From a virus, in the IMG/VR virus record IMGVR_UViG_3300033273_000658, positions 62,001 to 126,000 of that record: DNA of 64,000 nucleotides; one strand, 5' to 3'. A program made the position numbers and the translations under genes. Positions 23,225-30,539 of the stretch are shown one piece after another. Position 1 is the stretch's first letter. Each line of letters begins with the position of its first letter. Below the pieces are notes generated by a model. That model was not told where the DNA came from. It did not search any database and saw only the letters and a program-made list of their open reading frames with translations.

Positions 23225-23578
23225 ATGGCTTACATCAAACCAAAAATGAATGTGTTCTTCGCCAATGGTGGCAAGGCAATAACGGCAGTCATAGACAAGA
23301 TTGCATTTCGCAAGTACATGACAAAACCATACAAAGATCCAAAGACAGGTGAAACCAAACGTAGACAGAAGTCTATGCCGTTCGCAGTGTGTCGTGTGAT
23401 TCTATCTCTTGATCCATCGGTGAATGTGAATGAGACATTCCTTATCGCTGGTTATCAGCTTGAAAATGTAGTTATCAAGAATGAGAAGATGCTCACATTC
23501 AAAAGCGACTACGTTGCAGAGTATGCAAAAGACTATGGTAACGAATGGGTTAGGAGAATAATCAATGAAGATAGGTGA
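23225..23578 (+). CDS. Hypothetical protein, 117 residues
   Basis: TGGAGGCAAC leader. A basic first half (RKYMTKPYKDPKTGETKRRQK) follows a strand (MNVFFANGGKAITAVIDK). An OB- or barrel-like nucleic-acid binder is possible, but no family is recognised. Confidence 0.7.
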   Translation: MAYIKPKMNVFFANGGKAITAVIDKIAFRKYMTKPYKDPKTGETKRRQKSMPFAVCRVILSLDPSVNVNETFLIAGYQLENVVIKNEKMLTFKSDYVAEYAKDYGNEWVRRIINEDR

Positions 23579-23741
23579 TTTAGTAAAATGTATAGAAACA
23601 GACTACGGAATAGGTATAATCACAATGAAAAGACCTTTTGGTGGTTTTATAGTGTGTTTTCCAAACTCAAAGTTAAAACATAGCGACAAGTGTATTGGTT
23701 TATCAAGAGGAAACTTGGAGGTGATCAATGAAAAAAGGTAG
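23565..23741 (+). CDS. Small KxGDLV-family protein
   Basis: 58 residues: MKIGDLVKCIETDYGIGIIT ... GFIVCFPNSKLKHS ... LSRGNLEVINEKR. Starts 14 bases before the upstream stop. Confidence 0.75.
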   Translation: MKIGDLVKCIETDYGIGIITMKRPFGGFIVCFPNSKLKHSDKCIGLSRGNLEVINEKR

Positions 23742-23895
23742 TTTAGTGAGAATAAAACATTCAGCAGATATGAAACTCATAGGCACATTCGGTATTGTTT
23801 TGGGAGATTTGCAACATGGTCATATCATGATAAAGCGTTTTGTGGATGGTCGTAGAGATACCTATCATCAATCTAGATTGGAGCTGATAGCATGA
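23728..23895 (+). CDS. Small KxGDLV-family protein
   Basis: 55 residues: MKKGSLVRIKHSADMKLIGTFGIVLG ... IMIKRFVDGRRDTYHQSRLELIA. G-S-L-V variant. Confidence 0.75.
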   Translation: MKKGSLVRIKHSADMKLIGTFGIVLGDLQHGHIMIKRFVDGRRDTYHQSRLELIA

Positions 23896-24077
23896 AGATA
23901 GGTGATTTAGTTAGGGTAAACAGTGTTTTCTCTTGGGAACATCAAAAATACTTAGGCAAGATAGGTGTATTGAGGCGCAAAGCAGTAGGTACGGATAGTG
24001 TTTGGCTTGTGTACATAGATGGAAAAACATTATTATTAAGAGATGATAGATTAGAGGTGATAAATGAAAGTAGGTGA
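23892..24077 (+). CDS. Small KxGDLV-family protein
   Basis: 61 residues: MKIGDLVRVNSVFSWEHQKY then GKIGVLRRK ... WLVYIDGKTLLLRDDRLEVINESR. Coupled by an ATGA overlap. Confidence 0.75.
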   Translation: MKIGDLVRVNSVFSWEHQKYLGKIGVLRRKAVGTDSVWLVYIDGKTLLLRDDRLEVINESR

Positions 24078-24288
24078 TTTAGTAAAGGTGTCCAACAAAG
24101 GGTTCACAGCGATAGGGTTCATCAAAAATATTATGAAAAGCCAGATGGGTGAATTTTTCATGGTACATTACCTTACCACCAATGGAGTCCCAAACTTTCG
24201 TGGATACACCAATGGTGGGCTGTGGTCAAAGAAGTATCTGCAATTATTAAAGGAGGTGGAAGATGAAAAAGATATTAGCAAGACATAG
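24064..24288 (+). CDS. Small KxGDLV-family protein
   Basis: 74 residues: MKVGDLVKVSNKGFTAIGFIKN ... FFMVHYLTTNG ... KKYLQLLKEVEDE. Closest to the member at 27457 (KVTHKGNRTIGYIKKF). Confidence 0.75.
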   Translation: MKVGDLVKVSNKGFTAIGFIKNIMKSQMGEFFMVHYLTTNGVPNFRGYTNGGLWSKKYLQLLKEVEDEKDISKT

Positions 24289-24451
24289 AGACAAGGAAGT
24301 TTTCAATAAGATCGGCTTTGGAATAGTCACTGAGGATCTTGACGAGACAAAGTGCAAAGTGAAATGGCTGAAAAGCCAGTATGAAACTCTACAACTGAAA
24401 AATTACATCTTTTTGCTTGACGAACAGGCAGAGAACGGCTATATTGAATAG
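24263..24451 (+). CDS. Small GFGIV-subfamily protein
   Basis: 62 residues: MKKILARHRDKEVFNKIGFGIVTED ... CKVKWLKSQYETLQLKNYIFLLDEQ. Resembles 18553. AAGGAGG ribosome-binding site within the upstream gene. Confidence 0.7.
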   Translation: MKKILARHRDKEVFNKIGFGIVTEDLDETKCKVKWLKSQYETLQLKNYIFLLDEQAENGYIE

Positions 24452-24468
24452 ACACAACAGGAGACAAC

Positions 24469-24624
24469 ATGTTAGATACAATAGAGAAATGTTATTATGT
24501 GAGCAGTGATAGACTGCATGAGAGTAAACCAATGACTATGTTTCAAGCTTTACGGTTTGCAGATAGTTTAGAGAGACAAGGACACAAGAACGTGTTCTTT
24601 TACAAGGGGCAGTTAGCGATATGA
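24469..24624 (+). CDS. Hypothetical protein, 51 residues
   Basis: Preceded by AGGAGACAACATG. MLDTIEKCYYVSSDRLHESK then TMFQALRFADSLERQGHKNV. Not a KxGDLV member; one helix and two strands. It breaks the array. Confidence 0.6.
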   Translation: MLDTIEKCYYVSSDRLHESKPMTMFQALRFADSLERQGHKNVFFYKGQLAI

Positions 24625-24800
24625 AGATAGGTGACTTGGTAAAACTGGAATACAAAGGCGTAGATCTTGATGAGAAAGATAGATTGAAGATTGGTATTGT
24701 GGTCAACAATACCATCACAACTTTACAACTGGCCAAGGTTCTTTGGAGTAATGGCGATCAAACATGGTGTTTATGCGAGCAGTTAGAGGTGATAGCATGA
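24621..24800 (+). CDS. Small KxGDLV-family protein
   Basis: 59 residues: MKIGDLVKLEYKGVDLDEKD then LKIGIVVNN ... AKVLWSNGDQTWCLCEQLEVIA. Ends with the common E-Q-L-E-V-I-A. Confidence 0.75.
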   Translation: MKIGDLVKLEYKGVDLDEKDRLKIGIVVNNTITTLQLAKVLWSNGDQTWCLCEQLEVIA

Positions 24801-24976
24801 AAATAAAAGTAGGAAGTTTAGTACAGATACAAAACTTTGCAAAGTACAGTGGAATGATTGGGATTGTCATATACGTTTGTAGACGAGCAGGTTTTGTCGA
24901 TAGTTACGCAGTAAAGATCCCGAACACCACATACGAGTTAGGTGTGGCGAGAGAACAACTCAAGGCGTTAGCATGA
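24797..24976 (+). CDS. Small KxGDLV-family protein
   Basis: Start chosen at the ATGA overlap (24797). 59 residues: MKIKVGSLVQIQNFAKYSGMIGIVIYV ... YAVKIPNTTYELGVAREQLKALA. Confidence 0.75.
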   Translation: MKIKVGSLVQIQNFAKYSGMIGIVIYVCRRAGFVDSYAVKIPNTTYELGVAREQLKALA

Positions 24977-25128
24977 AAGTAGGTGATTTGGTTAAACACA
25001 TGGGGCATGGTCGCATTGGTGTTATTCTTAGAGATCTAGTTCCCAATGCTAGGGTTAAAAGGTATCTTGTTCATTGGGGTGACTATCAGTCATCACAAGT
25101 AGTATGGGCTTTGGAGGTGATAGCATGA
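24973..25128 (+). CDS. Small KxGDLV-family protein
   Basis: 51 residues: MKVGDLVKHMGHGRIGVILR ... YLVHWGDYQSSQVVWALEVIA. Contains V-H-W-G-D, the most regular turn of the family. Confidence 0.75.
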   Translation: MKVGDLVKHMGHGRIGVILRDLVPNARVKRYLVHWGDYQSSQVVWALEVIA

Positions 25129-25304
25129 AGAAAGGTGATTTAGTAACGGAGAAGTGGCGCATGTGGCGAAACATAGGTATCGTCAAGAGAGTAGGCAAAG
25201 ACGGATATACAAAGGTTAAATGGATCTTGAAAGCAGATCCAGTAGCTGACGATCAGTTTACCAGTGTGTTCGTTGTAATAGGAGAGATCAATGAAAGTAG
25301 GTGA
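25125..25304 (+). CDS. Small KxGDLV-family protein
   Basis: 59 residues: MKKGDLVTEKWRMWRNIGIV ... YTKVKWILKADPVADDQFTS ... IGEINESR. Start at 25125 after GGAGGTGAT. Confidence 0.75.
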   Translation: MKKGDLVTEKWRMWRNIGIVKRVGKDGYTKVKWILKADPVADDQFTSVFVVIGEINESR

Positions 25305-25446
25305 TTTGGCAGAATATTATTTACGTCCAAAAAGCTGGGGCATTATTGTAGGGATAGATACCTTTGAGTATGAGATGTTTTGGATGGATGGAAGCCGTGG
25401 ATGGATCTCAAAACGATCAATGGTCAAGAAAAGAGGTGATCAATGA
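25291..25446 (+). CDS. Small KxGDLV-family protein, tandem duplicate A
   Basis: 51 residues: MKVGDLAEYYLRPKSWGIIVG then IDTFEYEMFWMDGSRGWISK. The segment D-T-F-E-Y-E-x-F-W-M-D-G is shared with the next gene, so the pair is a recent duplication. Confidence 0.78.
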   Translation: MKVGDLAEYYLRPKSWGIIVGIDTFEYEMFWMDGSRGWISKRSMVKKRGDQ

Positions 25447-25589
25447 AAGTAGGTGATTTAGCAGAACACCACATCAACTCTTGGTGTTGGGGTATTATTG
25501 TGGCGATGGATACCTTTGAGTATGAGGTGTTTTGGATGGACGGAGAACGCTCTTGGGTAAGAAAAGAAATCATGGTCAAAAAATTATAG
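25443..25589 (+). CDS. Small KxGDLV-family protein, tandem duplicate B
   Basis: 48 residues: MKVGDLAEHHINSWCWGIIVA then MDTFEYEVFWMDGERSWVRK, a near copy of its upstream neighbour. Last of this array operon. Confidence 0.78.
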   Translation: MKVGDLAEHHINSWCWGIIVAMDTFEYEVFWMDGERSWVRKEIMVKKL

Positions 25590-25597
25590 CTTTTTTC

Positions 25598-25626
25598 TTG
25601 ACAAAATAATTCCAATCCTATAAGGT
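25598..25626 (+). promoter_or_regulatory. Cassette promoter of uvsE
   Basis: TTTTTTCTTGACA (TTGACA 25598-25603), 17 bases, TAAGGT (25621-25626) followed by ATAAACATAACA. Confidence 0.75.
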
Positions 25627-25655
25627 ATAAACATAACATCAAAACAGGAGACGAC

Positions 25656-26576
25656 ATGAAACTAGGTTACGCATGTATCAACAAAGGACTATCTGAACAG
25701 TCCATCAAAAACCGTATCACAACCAACCGTACATTTCGCAAGGCTACCTTTGAAGAGAAAGGTTTACCTCATGCGTCTGCTATCTTCTTACAGAACAGTA
25801 AAGACTTGCTTAAGATCCTCCAATGGAACGAGCAACACAACATCAAGTTCTTTCGCTTGTCCTCGCAGATTGTATCGTGGGCTACGGAGTATCAGCTCAC
25901 TGACTTGCCAGACTACGATCAGATTGAAGAAGTTCTTTTTGAGTGTGGTCTATTCATCGAAGAGCATGGTATGCGTGTCACATCACATCCCGATCACTTT
26001 GTCAAACTTGCGTCACCCAATGAGGATGTTGTTCGCAATTCTATTCGTGACTTGGAGATTCATGGTGAGATCTTTGATCTATTGTGCCTACCTCGTACCC
26101 ACTATGCCAAACTGAACATTCATGTTGGCGCGTCCTATGGTGACAAACCCAAGGCTATTGACAACTTTTGTCGTAACGTAGATAGACTATCCGATGCAGT
26201 ACGCTCTCGTTTGACCGTAGAGAATGATGATCGTGCCTCCTTGTACTCTACCCTAGACCTCATGGAAGTTTACAAGCGTGTCGGTACTCCCATCGTACAT
26301 GACCTACACCACCATGGGTTCTGCACTGGTGGTCTATCCAACCCCGATGCTCTTACACTTGCAGTGTCTACATGGGGCGATACTACCCCCGTGGTACACT
26401 ACTCCCAATCCCGTGCCATAGAACACAATGACACGTCCATCAAGGCACATGCACACTCAGACTCATACTGGACACCAGTGGATACATACGGACATGATGT
26501 GGATGTGATGCTTGAATGCAAGCACAAAGAGCTAGGTTTATTCAAGATGCGAGAACTATTAGGAAAAACTATTTAA
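25656..26576 (+). CDS. uvsE: UV DNA damage endonuclease (UvdE/UvsE)
   Basis: A 306-residue TIM-barrel protein with the UVDE family motifs: LGYACINKGL at the N-terminus, FFRLSSQIVSW, TSHPDHFVKL, KLNIHVGASYGDK, LTVENDDRAS, IVHDLHHHGF, VHYSQSR, AHSDSYW and DVMLECKHKE. These carry the His, Glu and Asp ligands of the metal cluster. It nicks DNA 5' of UV photoproducts. Light protection is useful for a phage of surface waters. GGAGACGAC leader and own promoter. Confidence 0.92.
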   Translation: MKLGYACINKGLSEQSIKNRITTNRTFRKATFEEKGLPHASAIFLQNSKDLLKILQWNEQHNIKFFRLSSQIVSWATEYQLTDLPDYDQIEEVLFECGLFIEEHGMRVTSHPDHFVKLASPNEDVVRNSIRDLEIHGEIFDLLCLPRTHYAKLNIHVGASYGDKPKAIDNFCRNVDRLSDAVRSRLTVENDDRASLYSTLDLMEVYKRVGTPIVHDLHHHGFCTGGLSNPDALTLAVSTWGDTTPVVHYSQSRAIEHNDTSIKAHAHSDSYWTPVDTYGHDVDVMLECKHKELGLFKMRELLGKTI

Positions 26577-26590
26577 CAAAGGAGACAACC

Positions 26591-26839
26591 ATGAAAACAG
26601 AAAGAGAACAAGCAATACAAAACCTTATGAAAATAATGCCTGACCATACTGACAGTGCGTTTATAGTTAAACAAGAGGGTGATGATAGTGGCTCGTACCT
26701 ATGTGTGTATGTAGAGCGCACAGAGACAGGTGCAGAGGTATGCAAGACCATCCCAACACCGTTTGAGGGATGGAGAGTGGTGCATGTGTGGTGTCCAGAT
26801 GGGTTCATCAAGCACATACTGGAGAGAACGAGAGAATGA
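26591..26839 (+). CDS. Hypothetical protein, 82 residues
   Basis: Start at ATG 26591 after AAAGGAGACAACC. Helix, then strands SYLCVYVERTETGAEVCKTI and WRVVHVWCPDGF. Not recognised; not a KxGDLV member. Confidence 0.65.
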   Translation: MKTEREQAIQNLMKIMPDHTDSAFIVKQEGDDSGSYLCVYVERTETGAEVCKTIPTPFEGWRVVHVWCPDGFIKHILERTRE

Positions 26840-27045
26840 AAATAGGCGATCTTGTTGTGTTATCGGCCAAAGGTGCGAAGTTAAAGCACAACCACAATTA
26901 TTATCGTGGCTTTGGAATTATTTTAGAGGTTTACCCAGCGAAAGGATACTATGACTTCGGTATACAGTGGTTTTGCGAGGGTAGATCCACACACAACAAG
27001 AGAGTTTGGTTTAAGAGATACGAGATAAAGAAATTAAAACCTTGA
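26836..27045 (+). CDS. Small KxGDLV-family protein
   Basis: 69 residues: MKIGDLVVLSAKGAKLKHNHNY then GFGIILEVYPAKGYYDFGIQWFCEG ... KRYEIKKLKP. Links the GDLV and GFGI subfamilies in one protein. Confidence 0.75.
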   Translation: MKIGDLVVLSAKGAKLKHNHNYYRGFGIILEVYPAKGYYDFGIQWFCEGRSTHNKRVWFKRYEIKKLKP

Positions 27046-27070
27046 TTATGAAAAAACTTCAATTTTTTTC

Positions 27071-27099
27071 TTGACAAAATAATTGTAACCCTATAAGCT
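27071..27099 (+). promoter_or_regulatory. Cassette promoter
   Basis: TTGACA (27071-27076), 17 bases, TAAGCT (27094-27099) then ATAAACACC. Confidence 0.75.
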
Positions 27100-27129
27100 A
27101 TAAACACCACACCGAACAACGGAGAAAAA

Positions 27130-27327
27130 ATGATTGGAAAACTAGTAAAACGAAAAGAAAAAAAACACCACAAGTTTTGGGGAGTAGGTATAGTTTTAGA
27201 TTACAGATCCACAGGAAGATTTTACCCCAGTACAGAACTGAAAGTGCATTGGGTTTCCTGTGAAATCGGTTCACAGATTTCTAGCATTGACATTGGGCTT
27301 GTGGAGTTTTTAGATGAAAGCAGGTAG
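27130..27327 (+). CDS. Small KxGDLV-family protein (GVGIV type)
   Basis: CGGAG leader. 65 residues: MIGKLVKRKEKKHHKFWGVGIVLDY ... ELKVHWVSCEIG ... GLVEFLDESR. Confidence 0.75.
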   Translation: MIGKLVKRKEKKHHKFWGVGIVLDYRSTGRFYPSTELKVHWVSCEIGSQISSIDIGLVEFLDESR

Positions 27328-27460
27328 TGTAGTAGAAAATACTTTTGGAGACATTGGTATCGTCATTCGACAGATAGGTGTCGCAGATAGGTGGCTCATT
27401 CAATGGGCTAGTGGAGAAGTTTACGGTATCAATGGATACCAACTAGAGGTGATAGCATGA
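27314..27460 (+). CDS. Small KxGDLV-family protein
   Basis: 48 residues: MKAGSVVENTFGDIGIVIRQ ... WLIQWASGEVYGINGYQLEVIA. Shortest class, with the L-I-Q-W-x-S-G turn. Confidence 0.75.
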   Translation: MKAGSVVENTFGDIGIVIRQIGVADRWLIQWASGEVYGINGYQLEVIA

Positions 27461-27651
27461 AGATAGGTGATTTAGTAAAAGTGACACACAAAGGTAATCG
27501 TACGATTGGATACATCAAAAAGTTTGGACGTTATGGGAAGAGTTATGTTATGGTCGTGTACTTGACTGGCTCTCATGTAGGCAAAGAGCGGTTCTTCTCA
27601 GAAAAAGAAGTCCTACCAATCAATCAACTCATTGGAGAGGAAAGAGCATGA
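27457..27651 (+). CDS. Small KxGDLV-family protein
   Basis: 64 residues: MKIGDLVKVTHKGNRTIGYIKKF ... YVMVVYLTGSHVGKERFFSEKEVLPI. Confidence 0.75.
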   Translation: MKIGDLVKVTHKGNRTIGYIKKFGRYGKSYVMVVYLTGSHVGKERFFSEKEVLPINQLIGEERA

Positions 27652-27827
27652 AGATAGGTGATTTAGTTATAGTAAAAGATGTTTTGGGCTACAACACGTA
27701 CATGCAGAACCTTGCCGGTCACATTGGTGTAATTGTCAAGGAAAGGTACAATGAGCATTGGGTGAAAGTCCACATACTAGGAAAAACAAAAAGGATCAGC
27801 ATATATGATTTGAAGGTGATAAAGTGA
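27648..27827 (+). CDS. Small KxGDLV-family protein
   Basis: 59 residues: MKIGDLVIVKDVLGYNTYMQ then HIGVIVKERYNEHWVKVHIL ... ISIYDLKVIK. Confidence 0.75.
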   Translation: MKIGDLVIVKDVLGYNTYMQNLAGHIGVIVKERYNEHWVKVHILGKTKRISIYDLKVIK

Positions 27828-28000
27828 AGATAGGAACACTATGCGAAGTGGTTGCAATAGCAAGTCATTTTCCATCACAGTTTGGTGATTTAGTGGTCAT
27901 AACAGGATACACACATGGTGTATACATCACTGGAACAAACTTGAAAACAGGCAAAACACATCATTACAACCCAACAGAACTCAAAGAGGTGAAACAATGA
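27824..28000 (+). CDS. Small KxGDLV-related protein
   Basis: GTG start in a GTGA overlap. 58 residues: MKIGTLCEVVAIASHFPSQFG then DLVVITGYTHGVYITGTNLK ... NPTELKEVKQ. The DLV strand is shifted, a divergent copy. Confidence 0.65.
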   Translation: MKIGTLCEVVAIASHFPSQFGDLVVITGYTHGVYITGTNLKTGKTHHYNPTELKEVKQ

Positions 28001-28296
28001 ACGTATACGAAGTTACAAAAACAAGACCATGGGATGGTAGAGAAACAATAAGTATTCACATGACACGAAAAGGTGCTTTGCAAGTGGCTTGCATAGAGGG
28101 TTTGGATGCACTTTTGGGCTGTTTTCATGAAGATGATGAGGATTTAGCATGGGCAGAAAAGAGTCTTGAAACACTTGAAAACCCAGATCATACGCTCAAA
28201 ATAAAAGAACTGGAAACTATGTTCGATAAATGCGAAGAACTTCTTTGGAGCATAGAAATGGAGGTAGAGGTGCATGAATACGCACTCAAACCATAA
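27997..28296 (+). CDS. Hypothetical helical protein, 99 residues
   Basis: GAGGTGAAACA precedes ATG. Mostly acidic helices (DALLGCFHEDDEDLAWAEKS, METMFDKCEELLWSIEMEVE-like). Not recognised. Confidence 0.65.
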   Translation: MNVYEVTKTRPWDGRETISIHMTRKGALQVACIEGLDALLGCFHEDDEDLAWAEKSLETLENPDHTLKIKELETMFDKCEELLWSIEMEVEVHEYALKP

Positions 28297-28319
28297 AAAA
28301 ATTATTTTCAACTTTTTTC

Positions 28320-28348
28320 TTGACAAAACAATTCCAACCCTATAAGGT
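28320..28348 (+). promoter_or_regulatory. Cassette promoter
   Basis: TTTTTTCTTGACA (TTGACA 28320-28325), 17 bases, TAAGGT (28343-28348). Confidence 0.75.
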
Positions 28349-28379
28349 ATAAAGACCAACCCAAACAAACGGAGACAAC

Positions 28380-29309
28380 ATGAACATTCATGAAAACAAG
28401 AACAGCTCAAACAGAAGTAAAGCAACATGTGGCTACTGCCGAGAAGAGGGGCACAACCAATACCAATGTCCACACGTCAAAGGTGATTGGGAGAACTTCC
28501 TATCAAGACTGGAAATTCCCAAAGACAAAGATGGTAACATCATCAGACGTGGCTATAATTACGCTGTATGGAGTTATAGTGGCAACTTCGATCCTCTCAC
28601 TATGGACATAGCCAATAATGCTCTTGCCTCATGGTTTCGTAACTGCAAGAAAGCATACCTCGTCCAGAAAGAACGTGGGTTCAATCTTGAACACAAAACC
28701 AAGCGCAAAGCAGTAAATAGAACATGTGGCTTTTGTGGTGGCAAAGATCATACAAGGCGCAACTGTACCAAGATGGAACAGTTTCTCAAAGACTGCTACA
28801 AAGCCAATGAGAACTGGCGAATGGCTGCCTACAAAGATCTTGTGTTGGATGGTGGCTTATCTGTTGGGGCTTGTATCAAGGTCTCTTATGAAACAGGCAA
28901 CTGGAGTAATAGAGAGACTAAAATGAGCACCGGTATCATCACCAAGATAAATTGGAACACTGTAAATGTGTTCTCCGGTATGAACAAACGTCACAACGAT
29001 GCTCATTCTCCGATAGAGGTTTCTGTACTGGTAGATGGTGAAACAAGACGACTTGATAATCTTGCTGACAAGTTCAACACTGTCGGAGAGAATGGTAGAA
29101 TACATTCCTTTTGGAATGGTGCCCCAGCATGTTCACTGCATACAGTTATCACCAACTCCCCTACTCCCCTACCCCAAGAGTGGATTACTTCCTACAAGGA
29201 ATCCTTTGGAACTCTTGTCAAGAAGAGAACTTATGAGCAACTACAAAACGGCTTGAAGTCCGATTGGCGACCTGCTAACCTTGTAGCTCACATTGACGCA
29301 TGGAAATAA
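28380..29309 (+). CDS. Double zinc-knuckle (CCHC) protein
   Basis: Two exact C-x2-C-x4-H-x4-C knuckles: CGYCREEGHNQYQC (about residues 17-30) and CGFCGGKDHTRRNC (about 116-129), the retroviral Gag-type fold that binds single-stranded nucleic acid. Between them is a helical region. After them, LSVGACIKVSYETGN ... STGIITKINWNTVNVF ... VSVLVDGETRR resembles the strand plan of the neighbouring KxGDLV proteins. An RNA- or ssDNA-binding role is likely. CGGAGACAAC leader. Confidence 0.85.
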   Translation: MNIHENKNSSNRSKATCGYCREEGHNQYQCPHVKGDWENFLSRLEIPKDKDGNIIRRGYNYAVWSYSGNFDPLTMDIANNALASWFRNCKKAYLVQKERGFNLEHKTKRKAVNRTCGFCGGKDHTRRNCTKMEQFLKDCYKANENWRMAAYKDLVLDGGLSVGACIKVSYETGNWSNRETKMSTGIITKINWNTVNVFSGMNKRHNDAHSPIEVSVLVDGETRRLDNLADKFNTVGENGRIHSFWNGAPACSLHTVITNSPTPLPQEWITSYKESFGTLVKKRTYEQLQNGLKSDWRPANLVAHIDAWK

Positions 29310-29310
29310 C

Positions 29311-29493
29311 ATGCGTTATTCTCCCCTACATACAGGTGATCTCATACACATGTATGGATTGGAGAGCATGATAGGTGTGGTTGTGCGTGAAAGGCGCGAG
29401 GGTGTGTATGATATACACATCTTCCAAGACAATCGCACATTCACATTCCCTAGGGGTATGCTAGAAAAACTTAAAACAACGGAGATAACATGA
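29311..29493 (+). CDS. Small KxGDLV-family protein
   Basis: 60 residues: MRYSPLHTGDLIHMYGLESMIGVVVRE ... YDIHIFQDNRTFTFPRGMLEKL. T-G-D-L-I variant. No strong ribosome-binding site (GGAAATAAC). Confidence 0.65.
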   Translation: MRYSPLHTGDLIHMYGLESMIGVVVRERREGVYDIHIFQDNRTFTFPRGMLEKLKTTEIT

Positions 29494-29744
29494 AATATTA
29501 TTTACTAACCATAACAATCTATGATGGAGATCATGAGTATTGGGATAAAGCCATCGTCTTTATGAAAGATACATCAGATGAACACAAAGTGTTAAAAGCT
29601 TGGTCTGGTCATGATGATCTTGTTTATGATGAAGATCTCAGGGTGTACATGTCACCATATACCTATCGTGGCTATCGACTATATCATGCACAAGAGATAG
29701 AAGAAAACGACCTCCCAATACTACGCAAGTACCATATTGGGTAA
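29490..29744 (+). CDS. Hypothetical protein, 84 residues
   Basis: CGGAGATAACATG leader, four-base overlap with the previous gene. Strands YYLLTITIYDGDHEYWDKAI, then an acidic Tyr-rich middle. Not recognised. Confidence 0.65.
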   Translation: MKYYLLTITIYDGDHEYWDKAIVFMKDTSDEHKVLKAWSGHDDLVYDEDLRVYMSPYTYRGYRLYHAQEIEENDLPILRKYHIG

Positions 29745-29770
29745 ACGGACAAAAAATTTCAACTTTTTTC

Positions 29771-29799
29771 TTGACAAAATAATTCCAATCCTATAAGCT
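29771..29799 (+). promoter_or_regulatory. Cassette promoter
   Basis: TTGACA (29771-29776), 17 bases, TAAGCT (29794-29799). Confidence 0.75.
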
Positions 29800-29830
29800 A
29801 TAAACACTAACCCAAACAAACGGAGTGACC

Positions 29831-30334
29831 ATGAACGCACTAACCAAAAGACAAAACGAAGTCTACAACGACATAATAGATTTTATCATTCACAATCATA
29901 GATCCCCTAGTTATCGTGAGCTAGGTGATAGACTTGGAATTAAAAGCACAAATGGTGTCTTTGACCATGTAAAGGTTCTTAAACAGAAAGGCCTTTTAAG
30001 AAATGAAACAAAGATAACACCTGTTTCTATGCCTAAAAAACAAACAACTAGTGTTTCTCCGTCATGTATTGGGTTAAACAAGACTCAAAAACTACTATTA
30101 TTCACAAGATTATTGACAAAGATAGGTTCAATGCCAAAAGATGAAATCTTATCTAAGTATGGAATCTGCGAAAGAACTTGGAGACGTTGGAAAAAAGATA
30201 TGCATGGAGCCGGTATTGCTGTTTATACATGGCGATGTAAAAAAACAAAGACCTCCTTGGTGGGTACACCCCATGCCTATGTCCAAGCTATGATTGATGA
30301 AATGAATGAAAAATTAAACAAAAGGAGTAAATAA
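29831..30334 (+). CDS. LexA-like winged-helix DNA-binding protein
   Basis: ATG 29831 (GTG 29825 is an upstream alternative). Residues 1-55 match the LexA DNA-binding domain: LTKRQNEVYNDIIDFI, SPSYRELGDRLGIKS, then VFDHVKVLKQKGLL. There is no LexA peptidase (Ser-Lys) domain. A second helix-turn-helix-like region follows (DEILSKYGICERTWRRWKKD, about 112-131). A candidate regulator of the cassette or repeat-controlled genes, unproven. Confidence 0.75.
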   Translation: MNALTKRQNEVYNDIIDFIIHNHRSPSYRELGDRLGIKSTNGVFDHVKVLKQKGLLRNETKITPVSMPKKQTTSVSPSCIGLNKTQKLLLFTRLLTKIGSMPKDEILSKYGICERTWRRWKKDMHGAGIAVYTWRCKKTKTSLVGTPHAYVQAMIDEMNEKLNKRSK

Positions 30335-30468
30335 TGATTCACCACAACGCATTTTATATGTTCCTCATAAATACAGGAATAGTGCTATTGTCAGCTTATT
30401 TCTTGGATAGATGGGCAACCTACACCCAAAGAAAGCCAATTTCCAAAAAAAATAAAAAAAATACTTGA
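30334..30468 (+). CDS. 44-residue membrane protein
   Basis: AAGGAG upstream; ATG overlaps the previous stop. MIHHNAFYMFLINTGIVLLS forms one membrane helix, followed by a basic tail (RKPISKKNKKNT). Its stop lies in the next promoter's -35. Confidence 0.55.
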   Translation: MIHHNAFYMFLINTGIVLLSAYFLDRWATYTQRKPISKKNKKNT

Positions 30469-30493
30469 CAAAATAATTTCAACCCTATAAGGT
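30465..30493 (+). promoter_or_regulatory. Cassette promoter
   Basis: TTGACA (30465-30470), 17 bases, TAAGGT (30488-30493). Confidence 0.75.
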
Positions 30494-30539
30494 ATAAACA
30501 TCTTCACAACGAAGAACTTTCAACAACAACGGAGACAAC

